DNA of 64,000 bases. Source: Bog-756 sp963837805. GTDB taxonomy: Bacteria; Actinomycetota; Acidimicrobiia; Acidimicrobiales; RAAP-2. The position numbers and the translations under genes are program-made. A model generated the notes under the pieces. The model saw only the letters and a list, made by a program, of their open reading frames with translations. It was not told the DNA's origin and did not search any database. Below, piece by piece: positions 19,798 to 30,679 of this stretch. The stretch is taken from positions 62,001-126,000 of the forward strand of contig CAWIOU010000018.1 in NCBI GenBank assembly GCA_963837805.1, read 5' to 3'. How positions within the stretch are numbered: position 1 is the first letter of the stretch; the number at the start of each line of letters is the position of its first letter.

Positions 19798-21938
19798 ATG
19801 TCGGAGGTAGTCGTGGGGTCTCACCAATCGACGTTGGAGCCGCCAGGCGAGCAGATGCTGCCGTCGGTCGACGAGTCGGGCACTGCTCCGGGGGATCGTC
19901 GATTCCGGCCTGACGTCGAGGGCCTCCGGGCGGTAGCCATTCTCCTCGTGGTGCTCTTCCGCGGGCGTACCGGCCCTATCCGGCGGCTATGTCGGAGTGG
20001 ATGTCTTCTTTGTCATCTCCGGTTTCGTCATCACCGGTGTCCTGTTGCGGGAACGGGCTTCAACGGGGCGGACCTCTCTTGTCTCGTTCTACGGACGGCG
20101 CTGTCGCCGGATCATCCCAGCAGCGACATTGGTGATCATCGTTACGGTGGGATCGGCCTACTGGTTCCTCGGCGTTGCCGGGGGTATCCCGACCGCCACC
20201 GACGGACGGTGGGCGGCCGTCTTCCTGGCCAACTTCCATTTCATTGCGACCGGGACGAACTATCTGACCTCGCAGCAACCCCCGTCGCCCCTCCAGAATT
20301 TCTGGTCCCTCGCTGTGGAAGAGCAGTTCTACGTGGTCTATCCCACATTGTTCCTACTGGTGGCCGGAGCCAAGGTGCTCTCGTTTCGGTTGCGTCTGAC
20401 CGTCTGCCTTATCGTGGTCATTGGCGTCTCCTTTGCCTACTCGGGCGTCGAGACTCACCACAATCCGATCGACGCCTACTTCTCACCCTTCACCCGGGCA
20501 TGGGAGTTGGCCCTCGGTGCACTCGTTGCCGTGTGCACGCCATGGCTCCTGAAGGTGCCGAGGAGCCTGGCGGCCTGGGCAACCTGGCTCGGTCTTGGGG
20601 CCATCGCCCTTGCCGCCTGCACCTTCACCTCCGGGACCGCCTACCCCGGCTCACTGGTCGCCATCCCCGTGATCGGAGCAGCGCTGATCATTGCCGGCGG
20701 CATGAACGCCCAGGCCTTCGGAGCCGAGGCACTCTTGCGTCTCTCGCCTTTTCGCTGGTTGGGAAGACTCTCCTACTCGCTCTATCTGTGGCATTGGCCC
20801 ATCCTGATCATCGCCGCAGAGTATGCGGGCAAGACGAGCCTCTCGGTCAAGGACAACCTGGGGTGGGTCGTGGTGGCCCTCATCGCCTCTGTGGTCACCT
20901 ACCACCTCGTCGAGAACCCCGTACGGCACGCCAAATGGCTCTTACGGATCCGATGGTTGAGCATCGCCCTCGGCGTCGGACTGGTTGCAGTGACACTCGC
21001 CTCTATCGCCATCGAATCCGATCTCGCGGTCGGTACCGGACCAGAATCCGGCACGAACAGACCAGTGCTTGGACTCGCCAAAGGTCCCAACGTCCCACTC
21101 AGCACCGTCTTGGCCGCCGTCGCAGCCTCCGGCCACATCAAGGACTTGCCATCGAATCTGAACCCATCCTTGAGAGCGATGGTATCCAACCCGAAGGCGC
21201 ACGTCGCTCCCGGGGAGTTCTTTGGCAGTTGTTCGCCCGAGCCATCCCAGACCACCGTGCCGGCCTGCACGTTTGGCGACCGCAAAGCAAGCCGCACGAT
21301 GGTTCTCTACGGCGATTCACACGCCGGGATGTGGTTCCAAGCGCTGGATGGAATAGCTACCCGCGATCACTGGAGGCTCGTGATCCTTTTCAAGAATGGC
21401 TGTCCCGCCTCTCTCGTGTCCGTCGCTGATTTTGAGGGCTCCCGCGTGACGGCTTGCGACGAATGGCACCATTACGTCGTCGGCCGAATCAAACTGATCG
21501 GCCCTGAGCTTCTCATCGTCTCGCAGAATGAGAGATATGCCAGACCGGGCGGAAGCGAGTACACCGCGCAGCAGTGGCAACGATCCCTTGAATACACGCT
21601 TTCGGAGTTGTCGACGCCCAAGACCCGACAGGTTGTCATCGGAAATCTGGCGGTACCCTTGACCAGTGGTCCCAACTGTCTAGCTCGCCACGCAGACAAC
21701 GTCCAGGCTTGTTCCCTACCACCGAAACCCGCCTTCACCGAATTTAATGAAGCGGAGAAAACGCGCAACAGAACGTGACGATGCGACATACATCGACGTT
21801 CTCCCTTGGTTCTGCACCAAAACCTGCAGTCCGGTGATTGGGAATGATGAGATTTATTGGGACGATCATGTAACGGTGGGGTATTCTCTCTTTCTTGAAG
21901 GTGCTCTCGCGAGATCCCTTGGTCTGTCGAAGTCCTGA
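19798..21938 (+). pseudogene. Acyltransferase-3/SGNH protein, second copy (two frameshifts)
   Basis: An ATG at 19798 with GAAGAGG upstream begins a paralogue of the gene at the left edge. The first frame ends in RAVAILLVVL; from about 19960 another frame continues with GVDVFFVISGFVITG through the whole membrane domain, YLWHWP and the SGNH block MVLYGDSHAGMW. Near 21765 a further one-base change moves the last 55 residues (with the catalytic DDH block in YWDDHVTVGYS) into a third frame ending at 21938. All catalytic motifs survive, so inactivation would be recent. The ISL3-type element starts 19 bases downstream. Confidence 0.8.
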
Positions 21939-21956
21939 TCGTCGTCTGACCAATCA

Positions 21957-23390
21957 GGTTCTTCGGATCTGAGTGGGGTGTAGGGCATCCCCAGCGAAAT
22001 GCAGGGGCCCTGCCAATCTGACGGTGTTCTACGCCTTCAGACTGGAGAGCCCCTGTGGAGTCAGAGTACGCGCATGTGCGAGCTTCTTGTGGGCTTGCCG
22101 GAAGTGAACGTCCTGGGCATCGATGACGTGGCCGGTGATCCGCTCCGGGTGCACATCGAGGGACGGTCGACGAGACCGGGATGTGCCGGCTGCGGAGTGT
22201 TCGCCCACGTGAAGGACCGACCGGTGGTCGAGCTGGTGGATCTGCCCTGCTCCGGGCGGGCCACCCGTCTGATCTGGCACAAGCACCGGTGGCGGTGTCC
22301 CGAGTCGTCGGCGACGACCTCGTGGATCGGCCAGGAGCTGCGCATCGGGTGCACCGCGCATGGCCATGAGTGACCGGGCCGGCCGCTGGGTCACCGAACA
22401 GGTCGGTCGCTACGCCCGCAGCGTCAACGAGATCGCCGTCGAGCTCGGGTGCGACTGGCACACGGTGAACGACACGGTCATTGCCTACGGCACCGCCCTG
22501 GTCGCTGACCCCGAGCGGTTCGGGACGGTGGAGGCACTCGGCCTCGACGAGGTGCTGTTCGCCCGGATCGGCAGCTGGCATCGCCAGGAGTTCTCCACCC
22601 AGATCGTGGACGTCGGAGTGGGGGCCAGCTGTTGGACGTGGTCCCCGGCCGATCGAGCGTTGAACCCATGGTGTGGCTGGCAAAACGGGGGAAGCCGTGG
22701 CGGGACCGGGTGCGGTTCGCCACCCTCGATCTGTCCGGCCCCTATCAGCAAGGTCTTCACCGTCATGGTGCCCGACGCCATCCAGGTGGCCGATCCATTT
22801 CATGTGGTGAAGCTGGCCAACACCAAGCTCGACGAGTGCCGGCGCCGGGTGCAGAACGAGACGATGGGACACCGCGGCCACAAGACCGATCCCCTCTACC
22901 GATGCCGGCGCCTTCTGACCAAGGCCGAGGAGCGTCTCGACGACAAGGGACGGGACAAGCTGATAGGGCTCTCTGAAGGCCGGCGACCCCAAAGGCGATG
23001 TCGCCACCGTGTGGAAGGCCAAGGAGGCGGTCCGCGAGCTCTACGCCCACCGTGGATCCCGACCTCGCTCTCCAGTGGGTGACCGAACTCAGCCGTGACC
23101 TCCAAGACAAGGACTATCCCGATCGAGGCCCGATCCCTGGGACGGACCCTGAAGCGATGGAAGCACCAGATCGCCGCCTGGCACGCCGCCCAAGTGAGCA
23201 ACGGACCCACCGAGGCTGTCAACAACTTGATCAAGCGGGTGAAACGTGCCGCCTTCGGCTTCACCTCGTTCCGGAACTACAGGATCCGGTCACTGCTCTA
23301 CGCTGGCAAGCCCAACTGGGATCTGCTCAGGAACGATTGAACCGGCCGTCATTCCGCGAACCACCGGACCCCACTGAAATCCGAAGAGCC
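21957..23390. mobile_element. ISL3-type insertion sequence, complete ends
   Basis: Terminal inverted repeats of 23 bp match at 20 positions: left 21957-21979 begins GGTTCTTCGGAT, right (reverse strand of 23368-23390) begins GGCTCTTCGGAT, and both end AGTGGGGT. The flanks carry an 8-bp duplication with one mismatch (ACCAATCA at 21949-21956, ACCAATCT at 23391-23398), the size expected for ISL3-family insertion. Total length is 1,434 bp. The insertion lies just after the acyltransferase gene. The element itself carries a broken transposase. Confidence 0.85.
22074..23340 (+). pseudogene. ISL3-family transposase (frameshifted)
   Basis: The N-terminal part has the ISL3 zinc-finger-like region (GCAGCGVFAHVKDRPVVELV, then WRCPE). 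The next frame contains SVNEIAVELGCDWHTV (HTH) and ALGLDEVLFAR, the start of the DDE domain, followed by DAIQVADPFHVVKLAN. After a break near 22985 the C-terminal segment GPTEAVNNLIKRVKRAAFGF (with the catalytic Glu) ends at 23340. At least three frame changes (about 22365, 22640-22740 and 22985) interrupt it. With ends intact, the element could still be mobilised in trans by a related transposase. Confidence 0.8.
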
Positions 23391-23491
23391 ACCAATCTTC
23401 TGATGCTTCAGCCCGAGAAACTTTCATAGGTCAGATCGAAAAGGTGCCGTCGGTCTGTAAACGCAGGAGATCAAATGTGATCAGAGATGGC

Positions 23492-24054
23492 CTATCCGAC
23501 CATGCTCGGCCATGACCACCGACCATCCAAAATTCGATGCCTCCCACTGAGGTGATGAGGCGCAACCATCGCATTCATCCCCTGCCTCATTGCGGGGACC
23601 GTTCTTCGCCGAGTTCGGCTCGGTAGGAACCCATAGGGGGACGCTGGTTCGTCAACCGATTTGAAAATGTGATCGTCAGTTGCGGCACCCCGGTACGGCT
23701 GAGCTCGGTCATGAAGTTGTCCGCTTCCCAGTCGATGACCCAATTGAGGTCCGGCAGCCTCATTTCACTTCCGCAACACGATGAAAACTTGGCCCTCGGA
23801 TCCGTCACCTGCTTGTTGACCGTTGCCGGTCATCTTCTTGGTGTTGATCGTGATGAGAAGCGCCCTCGGAGGTCGATCGGCCCTGGCGCCGTCGTCGTGC
23901 ACCGTCAGCTGACCATCCGGAAGCAATCGCGCATCGTCTTGACCCGAGAAGTTCGTCGGGTACGGCGACAGTGTGAACTTCAAGCTCTGCGCTGTCGGGG
24001 TCCCCTCGAGCGGCCAGGTGATCGCTCAGCGCACGGCCCTTCTGTTGGTACCCG
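23492..24054 (-). pseudogene. C-terminal fragment of an arylsulfotransferase-like (ASST) protein
   Basis: Read leftward, the fragment begins ITWPLEGTPTAQSLKF and continues with YPTNFSGQDDARLLPDGQLT, then CCGSEMRLPDLNWVIDWEAD, TELSRTGVPQLTITF and MRQGMNAMVAPHHL. Each piece aligns with the last 150 residues of the ASST gene at 27558-29023, at roughly 65-75% similarity by eye. Several frame changes break it, and the N-terminal two thirds are missing. It points opposite to the intact-ended ISL3 element and to its paralogue, so a local inversion or an independent acquisition is likely. Confidence 0.75.
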
Positions 24055-24153
24055 CAGCCAATGCGTCAGGGGGCGCTGGGTCAAGTCACCGGCGTGACGC
24101 GCCACCTCGCCTGTGAACTAGCATTGCCCGGGTTCAAGGGGAATGAGGGCGTC

Positions 24154-27100
24154 GTGACCATCCAGGACTTTCGTCGACTGGGCATACTCGGGTTGACAGT
24201 TATCGTCGCAGTCGGGCTGTTGGCGATCGCCGTCGGTTCCAAGGCAGCTGCAGCGGGAACGCCCCCGACCTACACGTGGCCCGAGGCGGCTCAAAATTCG
24301 TCGCTCACGGGCGTCTCAGCGGACCCATCGTTGAATACGTCCGACGCAGCAAACCTTGGAGTGCGGTGGATGACCAACGTTGGCTCCGAGGTCCTGAGCT
24401 CGCCCATCGTTGCCTACAACAGCACCTTGGGCGAAACACTCGTCTATGTGGCCACCACCGCAGGCTTGATAACCGCCTATGACCAGGCCACCGGGTTGCC
24501 GGTCTGGTCCGTCGACATGGGTGGCTACATTACGAGCACCCCGCTCGCCGAAGGGAACGACCGTGGGTGGCTCCTCAGGACAGTGGCCGGGTCTACAAGC
24601 TCGATGCGGCCAGGGGACCACCCAGTGCTCGGCCTCGTCCCCCTTGCCGACGCCGCTGTATTCGTCGCCGACCCTTGCCACGCCCGGCGGAAAGCCAACC
24701 CTCTATATCGGCGGAATCGACACGGCAAGGCTGATGGCTAGGTGGTGGCCATCGACGAGGCAACATGCCATGTCGACTTCACGTCGAGTCCGATCCCTAG
24801 TCCCGGGTACAGCGGCGTCTGGGACCTCATCAGCTACGCCGTGGACGCCACCGGTGAACCGCTCGTGCTCTTCGGCACCGCAGACGATGATTCTTCCCTC
24901 TATGCTATCGACGCCGTGACGGGGACATTGGTCTGGCGGTTCTCCACCGTCATCATCCAGGGTGACTACGACGTCGGTGCCGGCGTCACGGTGTCGGCCC
25001 CGGGCGTGAACGGGTTTGCTGACGGCGTCGCCTACGGCATGAGCAAGCTGGGATATGTCTTTGCTGTCGATTTGACCACTGGCGACCTCGTATGGCGGTA
25101 CGACTTCGGGTCCCCGTCCCTCTCCACGGCAGCCCTCTCGGGGACCAACCTGGTGTTCGGCGACGGTGGAGGCGTCGTCTGCCTGAATGCCGTGACCGGT
25201 GCCCTGATCTGGCAGTCCTCGGCGGGTTCGAGTGTGCGTACCGACGGTTCGGTGGCCGTCGTGGGTCCCCCTGGTGATCAGATCGTGGCCTACGGAGACC
25301 TCGACGGCACGTTCCGCGTGCTCTCGCTGGCGACGGGAGCCCAGCTCTACAGCTACCAGACAGGTTCGTACATCGCCGGAGGGGTGGCCGAGACGGACGG
25401 CAACTTCATCGAGGCCGGGGCTGACGGCTTCCTGTACGATTTCGCCCCCGGCGGAGGCAATCCCCCCGCGCCCAGTACGGTCGTGACTTCGCCTTCGCCC
25501 TCCTCGACTATCGCCAATCCAGGTGGAGCCCTCACCGTCTCCGGGGCCGCGACTTCCGCCTCGTCCATCGGTGCCGTGGACGTCGCTGTTCAAGAAAATG
25601 GTGGGGGCGGGAAATGGTGGGACTCGGCCAGTGGAACCTGGACAGCCGAGCCCTACCCCAACAGTGCAACGCTCAGTGCGCCAGGCAGTCCCAGTACCGA
25701 CTGGGCGATGACGGTGCCCACCACCAACGCCGGGGAAGGTCTGGTCGCGTACGCCAGCGCGATCGACAGCGACGGCGTGGCCGACATCTCGTCCGAGCAA
25801 TCGCTGCCCACCTCGTCCCGCGACTCCTTCACCGTCCTGCCGAAGTCATCCTCACCGGTAGTCACCGTGGCCAGCCGCTGGGTAGCGATGGACGGAAAGT
25901 TTCAGGTGAGCGGCCACGGTTTCGGCCGCGGGGAGGCGGTGACCTTCGCCTTGAACGGCCTAGCCGTCGGAACGGCAACGGCGACCTCGAGCGGGCTGCT
26001 TCCTGCCAGACAGTTGACCGTCCCGGGCACGGACAGCTTCGGTCCGCAGACGCTGGTGGTCAGCGCAAAGACCTCGGGCAAGCCGGTGACAAGTACCTCG
26101 GTGTACGTGACCAATGCATGGAGCCAGTTCGGCGAAGGTCCGACCCATTCGAACACCGAACCCGACGACGCCGCCATCCTGCGCCACCTCTCGCTCTATG
26201 CGCCGGACTACATGGCTCCAGCCTGGACCTTCAATGTCGGTTCGACCATTTCCGGGTCAACCGACGTGGTGGATGGGTTGCCTACGTGGCCGACTCCCGA
26301 GGGGTGGTCTACGCCATCAACGTTCGGACCGGGGTGGAGAAGTGGTCAAGGGATGTATCGGGCACTTCCAAAATAGACACCACCCCGGCGGTCGTCGATG
26401 GTCTCGTCATCGTCGGCTCGGTGAATCAACGCCTCTATGCGCTGAACACGTCGACCGGCAAGGAGGTCTGGACCACTCTGACAAGGGGCGCCATCGAATC
26501 GTCGCCCGCCGCTGCTGGAACGACTCTCTACTTCGGTGATGACAGTGGTGATGTCTATGCGCTGACGGGTTCGACCGGCAAGGTGCTCTGGCGAGCCAAA
26601 GCGGTCGGCGCCGTCAAAGGCTCCACCTCGGTGGACACCGGCGCCGGCATCGTGGTGGTGGGCGACGCCAGCGGGGCGATCCGAGCGTTTGCCCTCGGAA
26701 ATGGGGCCGCCCGCTGGGTATACGACACTGGTAGCCCGGTCACCACCGCTCCGATCGTGCTTGCCGGAACCGTCTATGTCGGTTCCCACAACGGGAACGA
26801 ATACACGCTCAATGAAGGCACCGGTCACCTCCGCTGGAAATACCCGACCGGTGACCCGATCATTGCTTCCGCCTCGCTCAAGGCAAGCTTTGCCGCGACG
26901 CAGTTCCCAACGCTGGTCGTGCCCTCAGGAAACTCGCTGCTCCTCCTGTCCGGGGCATCGGGGGCACTCCAGAGCGAGATCGCGCAACCGGACACGATCG
27001 AAGGGACGGCTGGCACCCTGGACTTCACCGTATCCGAACTGGCCAACGGTGACATCGAGGGGGCCCGGACCCTGACCGGGGCCCCGCACGCCTGGTCCAC

Positions 27101-27215
27101 CAGTGTTCCGACCGCACTGTCCTCGTCTCCCACCATCGTCAACGGCGAGGTGTTCGTGACCGGCAAGGACGGAACGGTCCAGTGTTGGACAGTGCCCGGG
27201 TCGCCGGCGGTGTGA
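24154..27215 (+). pseudogene. Secreted PQQ-like beta-propeller protein, paralogue 3 (multiple frameshifts)
   Basis: A GTG at 24154 (with GAGGG upstream) begins a signal peptide (LGLTVIVAVGLLAIAVGSKA). The order is propeller with Trp-docking repeats, Ig-like segment with GGGGKWWDSASGTW, an IPT-like segment and a second propeller ending in GTVQCWTVPGSPAV. Single-base changes interrupt the frame near 24562, 24612, 24715 and 26272. Between 24742 and 26270 it is open for more than 500 codons. It is closest to paralogue 4 and more distant from paralogues 1 and 2. It probably was an extracellular or wall-associated binding or scaffold protein. No cofactor-binding site can be assigned. Confidence 0.8.
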
Positions 27216-27557
27216 ATCCGGGCCTCCGAAACAGGCTTCCTTCTCGCCAGTCACCGAACTGGCGAGGGAGTGCGAATAGCGCTCTCGCAATGACACAGTG
27301 AAATCGCTCACGTCTAGTCTCTAACCAGTCACACTGAGTGGTTTCTCAACTTGTCGGAAGCGTCGAGAGACAATCCCGTAACGGATTGGCTCTCGCGAAC
27401 GTTGATATGGTGCAGAGGTGGCTGCTTCGCCCTAAATGTTCGATGGTCGAAGACAATGTTGAAGTTGAAAGTTTCTTCCGGGCGCGCTGGCGGCGACTCA
27501 GCTATATTTTCAAAGAACGTGGGCTCGGCGCCACGCTAGCGAGGGGGTTGTCAAAGA
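27216..27557. other. Intergenic region between propeller 3 and the ASST gene
   Basis: No gene is visible in these 340 bases. It holds the hairpin described next, and is distinctly more AT-rich than its neighbours (for example GCTATATTTTCAAAG near 27500), suggesting a promoter region for the ASST gene. Confidence 0.35.
27243..27266 (+). terminator. Perfect 9-bp hairpin behind propeller 3
   Basis: CTCGCCAGT and ACTGGCGAG pair around a CACCGA loop, 27 bases after the stop codon. The position and stem strength fit a transcription terminator of the T-poor type common in actinobacteria. Confidence 0.65.
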
Positions 27558-29023
27558 ATGTTCCAAAACAGACCTGAGGATTCGGCTCATCCAATCCGGT
27601 CACCTCGAATCATCGTCCCCAGGCGGCCCGTTCGGGGTCGCCTGCTCGCAATACTCACGTCGGCATTGGCCATGCTTGGTCTCGCATTCGTCCCCCTGCT
27701 GTCGACCGATGCGATGGCGGGGGCAGCCGTTCAGGCCTTCTCGATCTCGACCAACCCCCAGATCGTCCCCTCATTCAATTCCAAGATTCACTATTACACG
27801 ATTCGATCCGCGGGCCATTCGAGTACGAAGGTCGTGACCACAGGATCGAAGCCAGTCACGGTCGGCGGAAAGCAATTCCAGAGGCCGGTCAACGTCTCGG
27901 TCCCACTCAGAACGGGACAATCGCTTCAAATCACTTACGCCGGCGTGTCGTACTACATGCGTTGCCTGCCGAGTGATTTTCCCGCCTATAGCGCAACGGT
28001 GCCCGGGCATCCGACTGCCGAGGGCTATCTCCTCACGCTGGGGAAATACACCGTCGCCTTCGACAACTCCGGCGTTCCGGTCTGGTGGCACACAGGTGTA
28101 GGTACACCATCCTTGACGGAGCCGAATTACGCGAATTCATCAACCCGAGCACAATCGCTTGGGGCACGGCCAGCGGCTCGTTCCAATTCGTTGGGCTCAA
28201 CGGCCGGATCGAACACACAGTCGGTGGTGGACCGTTCCAGTTCGACACCCATGATTTCAAGGTACTTCCCAACGGGGACTATCTCGGATTTGAGAGGGTC
28301 AACGCCACTGCGAACCTTTCGTCGTGGGGGAAGGCGTCAAATTCTACAATCATCGACGATGTCATCGTCGAGATCAATCCAGCCGGGAAGATCATCTGGA
28401 CCTGGAGTGCGGCGAGTCACATCAACGTCGCCACCGCGAACGTCAACTGGCGCGATCAGTATCCGGACGTGATCCATATGAACTCACTCTGGTACGACGG
28501 GCATGGTGGAATCGTCTTCAGCGCCCGGCATCTCGACGCGGTCTATCGGATTGACATGTCAACAGGAGCGATCACGTGGAAGCTGGCCGGAACTGCGACA
28601 CCACAGAGCCTGAACATCCAGCCGTCGCCGTACCCGAGAAACTTCTCCGGCCAACACGACGCAGAGTTGCTCCCGGACGGCCAGCTCACCGTGCATGACG
28701 ATGGCACAAGGGCCGACCGGCCGGCGAGGGGACTCCGATATTCCATCAATACGACAAAAAAGACGGCGACCATCCTCCAGCAGGTGACCGACTCGAGGTC
28801 CACGCCTGCAACATGTTGCGGAAGTGCGATCCGGCTTCCGTCCCTCGACTGGGTCATGTCATGGGGCGCCAACGACTACACAACCGAGCTCAGCCGCACC
28901 GGGGTGCCACAACTCACGATCACCTATCCGGGCATGTTCTCTTATAGGGCAGAGATCGTGGAAGCAACGGTCACTTCGATGATGCAGGGAATGAACGCCA
29001 TGGTGGCCCCCCTGAGTTTGTGA
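27558..29023 (+). pseudogene. Arylsulfotransferase-like (ASST family) secreted protein with one frameshift
   Basis: The ATG at 27558 has GAGGGGG upstream. A signal peptide (LAILTSALAMLGLAFVPLLS) and an Ig-like N-terminal domain lead to VAFDNSGVPVWWHTGVGTP, the usual opening of the ASST six-bladed propeller. Between 28090 and 28150 the frame changes, and the rest continues without a stop: FDTHDFKVLPNGDYLGFERV, WSAASHINVATANVNW, DVIHMNSLWYDGHGGIVFSA, FSGQHDAELLPDGQLTVHDD. The HDF, HMNS and HDA motifs correspond to the conserved His-containing loops of the family, in which one His acts in sulfate transfer. It may sulfate or bind surface glycans or phenolics, but activity is not assured. Confidence 0.78.
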
Positions 29024-29144
29024 GATAGAGGTTCTCATGAAGGGGCCAGACTTCAATCTCGCTGGGGTGACGTTGGGGCGGAAGAATCCGCTGGGCAAGG
29101 TGTCGGACCGCCTTCGATCTCCTTCACCAGATCCGCCCTGGCCT

Positions 29145-29470
29145 CATCGTTCTGCAGGGTCGGCGCGGGCTGTGCTTGGCGACCGACGGCGCCGTGTGAG
29201 CCGAAGGTTGTCGAAGACGACATGGACGTCGAGTATTCTTGGGAACCTGGAGGGCCCTCCCTGCGTTCCCTTTGAAGTCGAGTGACGGTCGGGCGGCCCC
29301 GCTTCATCGGCAACGAGGGTTGGGTGCGGTGGAGGGCGGATCACGTCTTCTCGTCAGAACTGAACACGAGAGACAGTCCAGGAGGGTTCAGATCAGAGCC
29401 CACCATGTCGACCAGCTTCTCCTCGAAGTGGGGGGGTCGTTGGAAGAGCTTGAAGGTGTCGACCTTCCGG
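29145..29470 (-). pseudogene. IS630-type transposase remnant (different from the adjacent element)
   Basis: Read leftward, one frame gives DTFKLFQRPPHFEEKLVDMV followed by LVFSSDEKT and a stop at 29341; another gives RILDVHVVFDNLRLT. These match the two conserved DDE blocks of IS630-family transposases (VEKLVDVVGLYLDPP..ALVLCVDEK and LDVHVVLDN), with an internal deletion of roughly 50 residues. The sequence differs from the transposase at 29543-30536. The younger IS630-type element lies immediately beside it, 36 bases further on. Confidence 0.6.
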
Positions 29471-29505
29471 TGTCGTATTGCAGCCGGTTCGGGGCCGGAG
29501 CACTA

Positions 29506-30679
29506 CCTAAAGAGGTTCGCGTAATACCGCGCCGATCCCGATTCACAGCGTGAGGCCACAGTGGCGGAGGAATGCGAAGGCCAGCCTGGTCTCGTTGCCG
29601 ATGCGACAGAGACCCTGGTCGACGATCTCCTCTGCCTCGCCGATCGTGTCCAGGCAGAGGTTGGCCAGCTCGCTGCTTTTCAGGTTGCCCCAGATCTGTT
29701 CGACCGGATTGAGGTCGGGGGCGTAGGCCGGGAGCCGTTCGACGACCAGCCATCTCCGTTGCTTCTTGAGGAAGGCCTGCATGGCCCGGCTGCGGTGGGA
29801 CGGGAGCCCGTCCCAGATGAGGGTGACCTTGTCGCCGTCGAGGTGGCGGTGGAGCTCGATGAGGAACTCCATGAGCGATTCGTCGTTGTAGGCCCCGGGC
29901 TGCATGCCGAAGACAAGGGATGCGTCGGTGCCGTCGGGCCGGAAGCACAGAGCGGCCGACATCGACAGGCGCTTCCAGTTGAAGCGGTGGGTGAGGACCG
30001 GGGTCTGCCCCTTGGGTGCCCAGGTGGCCCTCACCGAGGGGAGGAGGCTGAACCCGCTCTCGTCCTGGAAGACGATCCACGCGTCCCTGGCCCTGGCGTT
30101 TTTTTTACCCTGGGCCAGCGGTCGTTGACCCACTGCTCGATGGCCTCGTCGTCCCTCTCGGCGGCCTTGCGGGCCGGCCGTTGTCGACTCCAGCCCATCC
30201 GGCGGAGCACCTTCCAGACGTGTCCGGGGTGGTAGTTCACGCCGGTGGTCTTCTCGATCACCTCGGCGACCCGGGCGAGCGTCCACAGATCGGTCGGATA
30301 CCCATTGGCCTTCGGACCCTTCTGGAGTGCCCGTTCCACCTTGGCCAGGTCGGCGTCGGTCACCTTGCGAGGACGACCGGGCTGTCCGGTGCTTTTCAGG
30401 GCCCGCTTCCCCCGACCGACCACTGCTTGTGCCAGTCGGAGACCGTCTGGTGGGAGACCTCGAGCTCACGACCGATGTCGGCCTGGGAGACCCCTTTGGC
30501 GAACAGGTCGGCGGCCCGCATGCGGGTGGCCTCCATCGCCGTCGAAATCACGGCGTGGACGGACTCGGGGTGGCGCCTTGTTCGTGCTCGCTGCGCCGGC
30601 TGATGACGTGGAGCGTGGGCATGCACCAATTATTCCACTCTATAAAGCACTAGCGGGGTATTAGGCGAACCTCTTTAGG
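29506..30679. mobile_element. IS630-type insertion sequence, complete ends
   Basis: Terminal inverted repeats of 23 bp differ at one position: left 29506-29528 starts CCTAAAGAGGTTCGC, and the right end (30657-30679) reads the same on the other strand. The length of 1,174 bp suits the family. A TA dinucleotide precedes the left end (29504-29505), as expected for this TA-targeting family, but no matching TA follows the right end, so the original flank may have been rearranged. The right terminal repeat supplies the stop codon of the neighbouring glycosyltransferase gene. Confidence 0.85.
29543..30536 (-). pseudogene. IS630-type transposase, two frame changes (one at an A8 run)
   Basis: From an ATG at 30536 the HTH region reads MRAADLFAKGVSQADIGREL then VSHQTVSDWHKQW. 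Near 30420 a one-base change moves it to the frame with GRPRKVTDADLAKVERALQK and HPGHVWKVLRRMGWSRQRPA. At 30101-30108 the coding strand has a run of eight A (GTAAAAAAAACG), and the catalytic part continues in the -1 frame: AWIVFQDESGFSLLPSVRAT, LIWDGLPSHRS, YAPDLNPVEQIWGNLK (D...D...E). The A-run is a textbook -1 slippery heptamer (A AAA AAA), so that change may be programmed. The break near 30420 looks like an ordinary indel and probably inactivates this copy. Confidence 0.78.
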
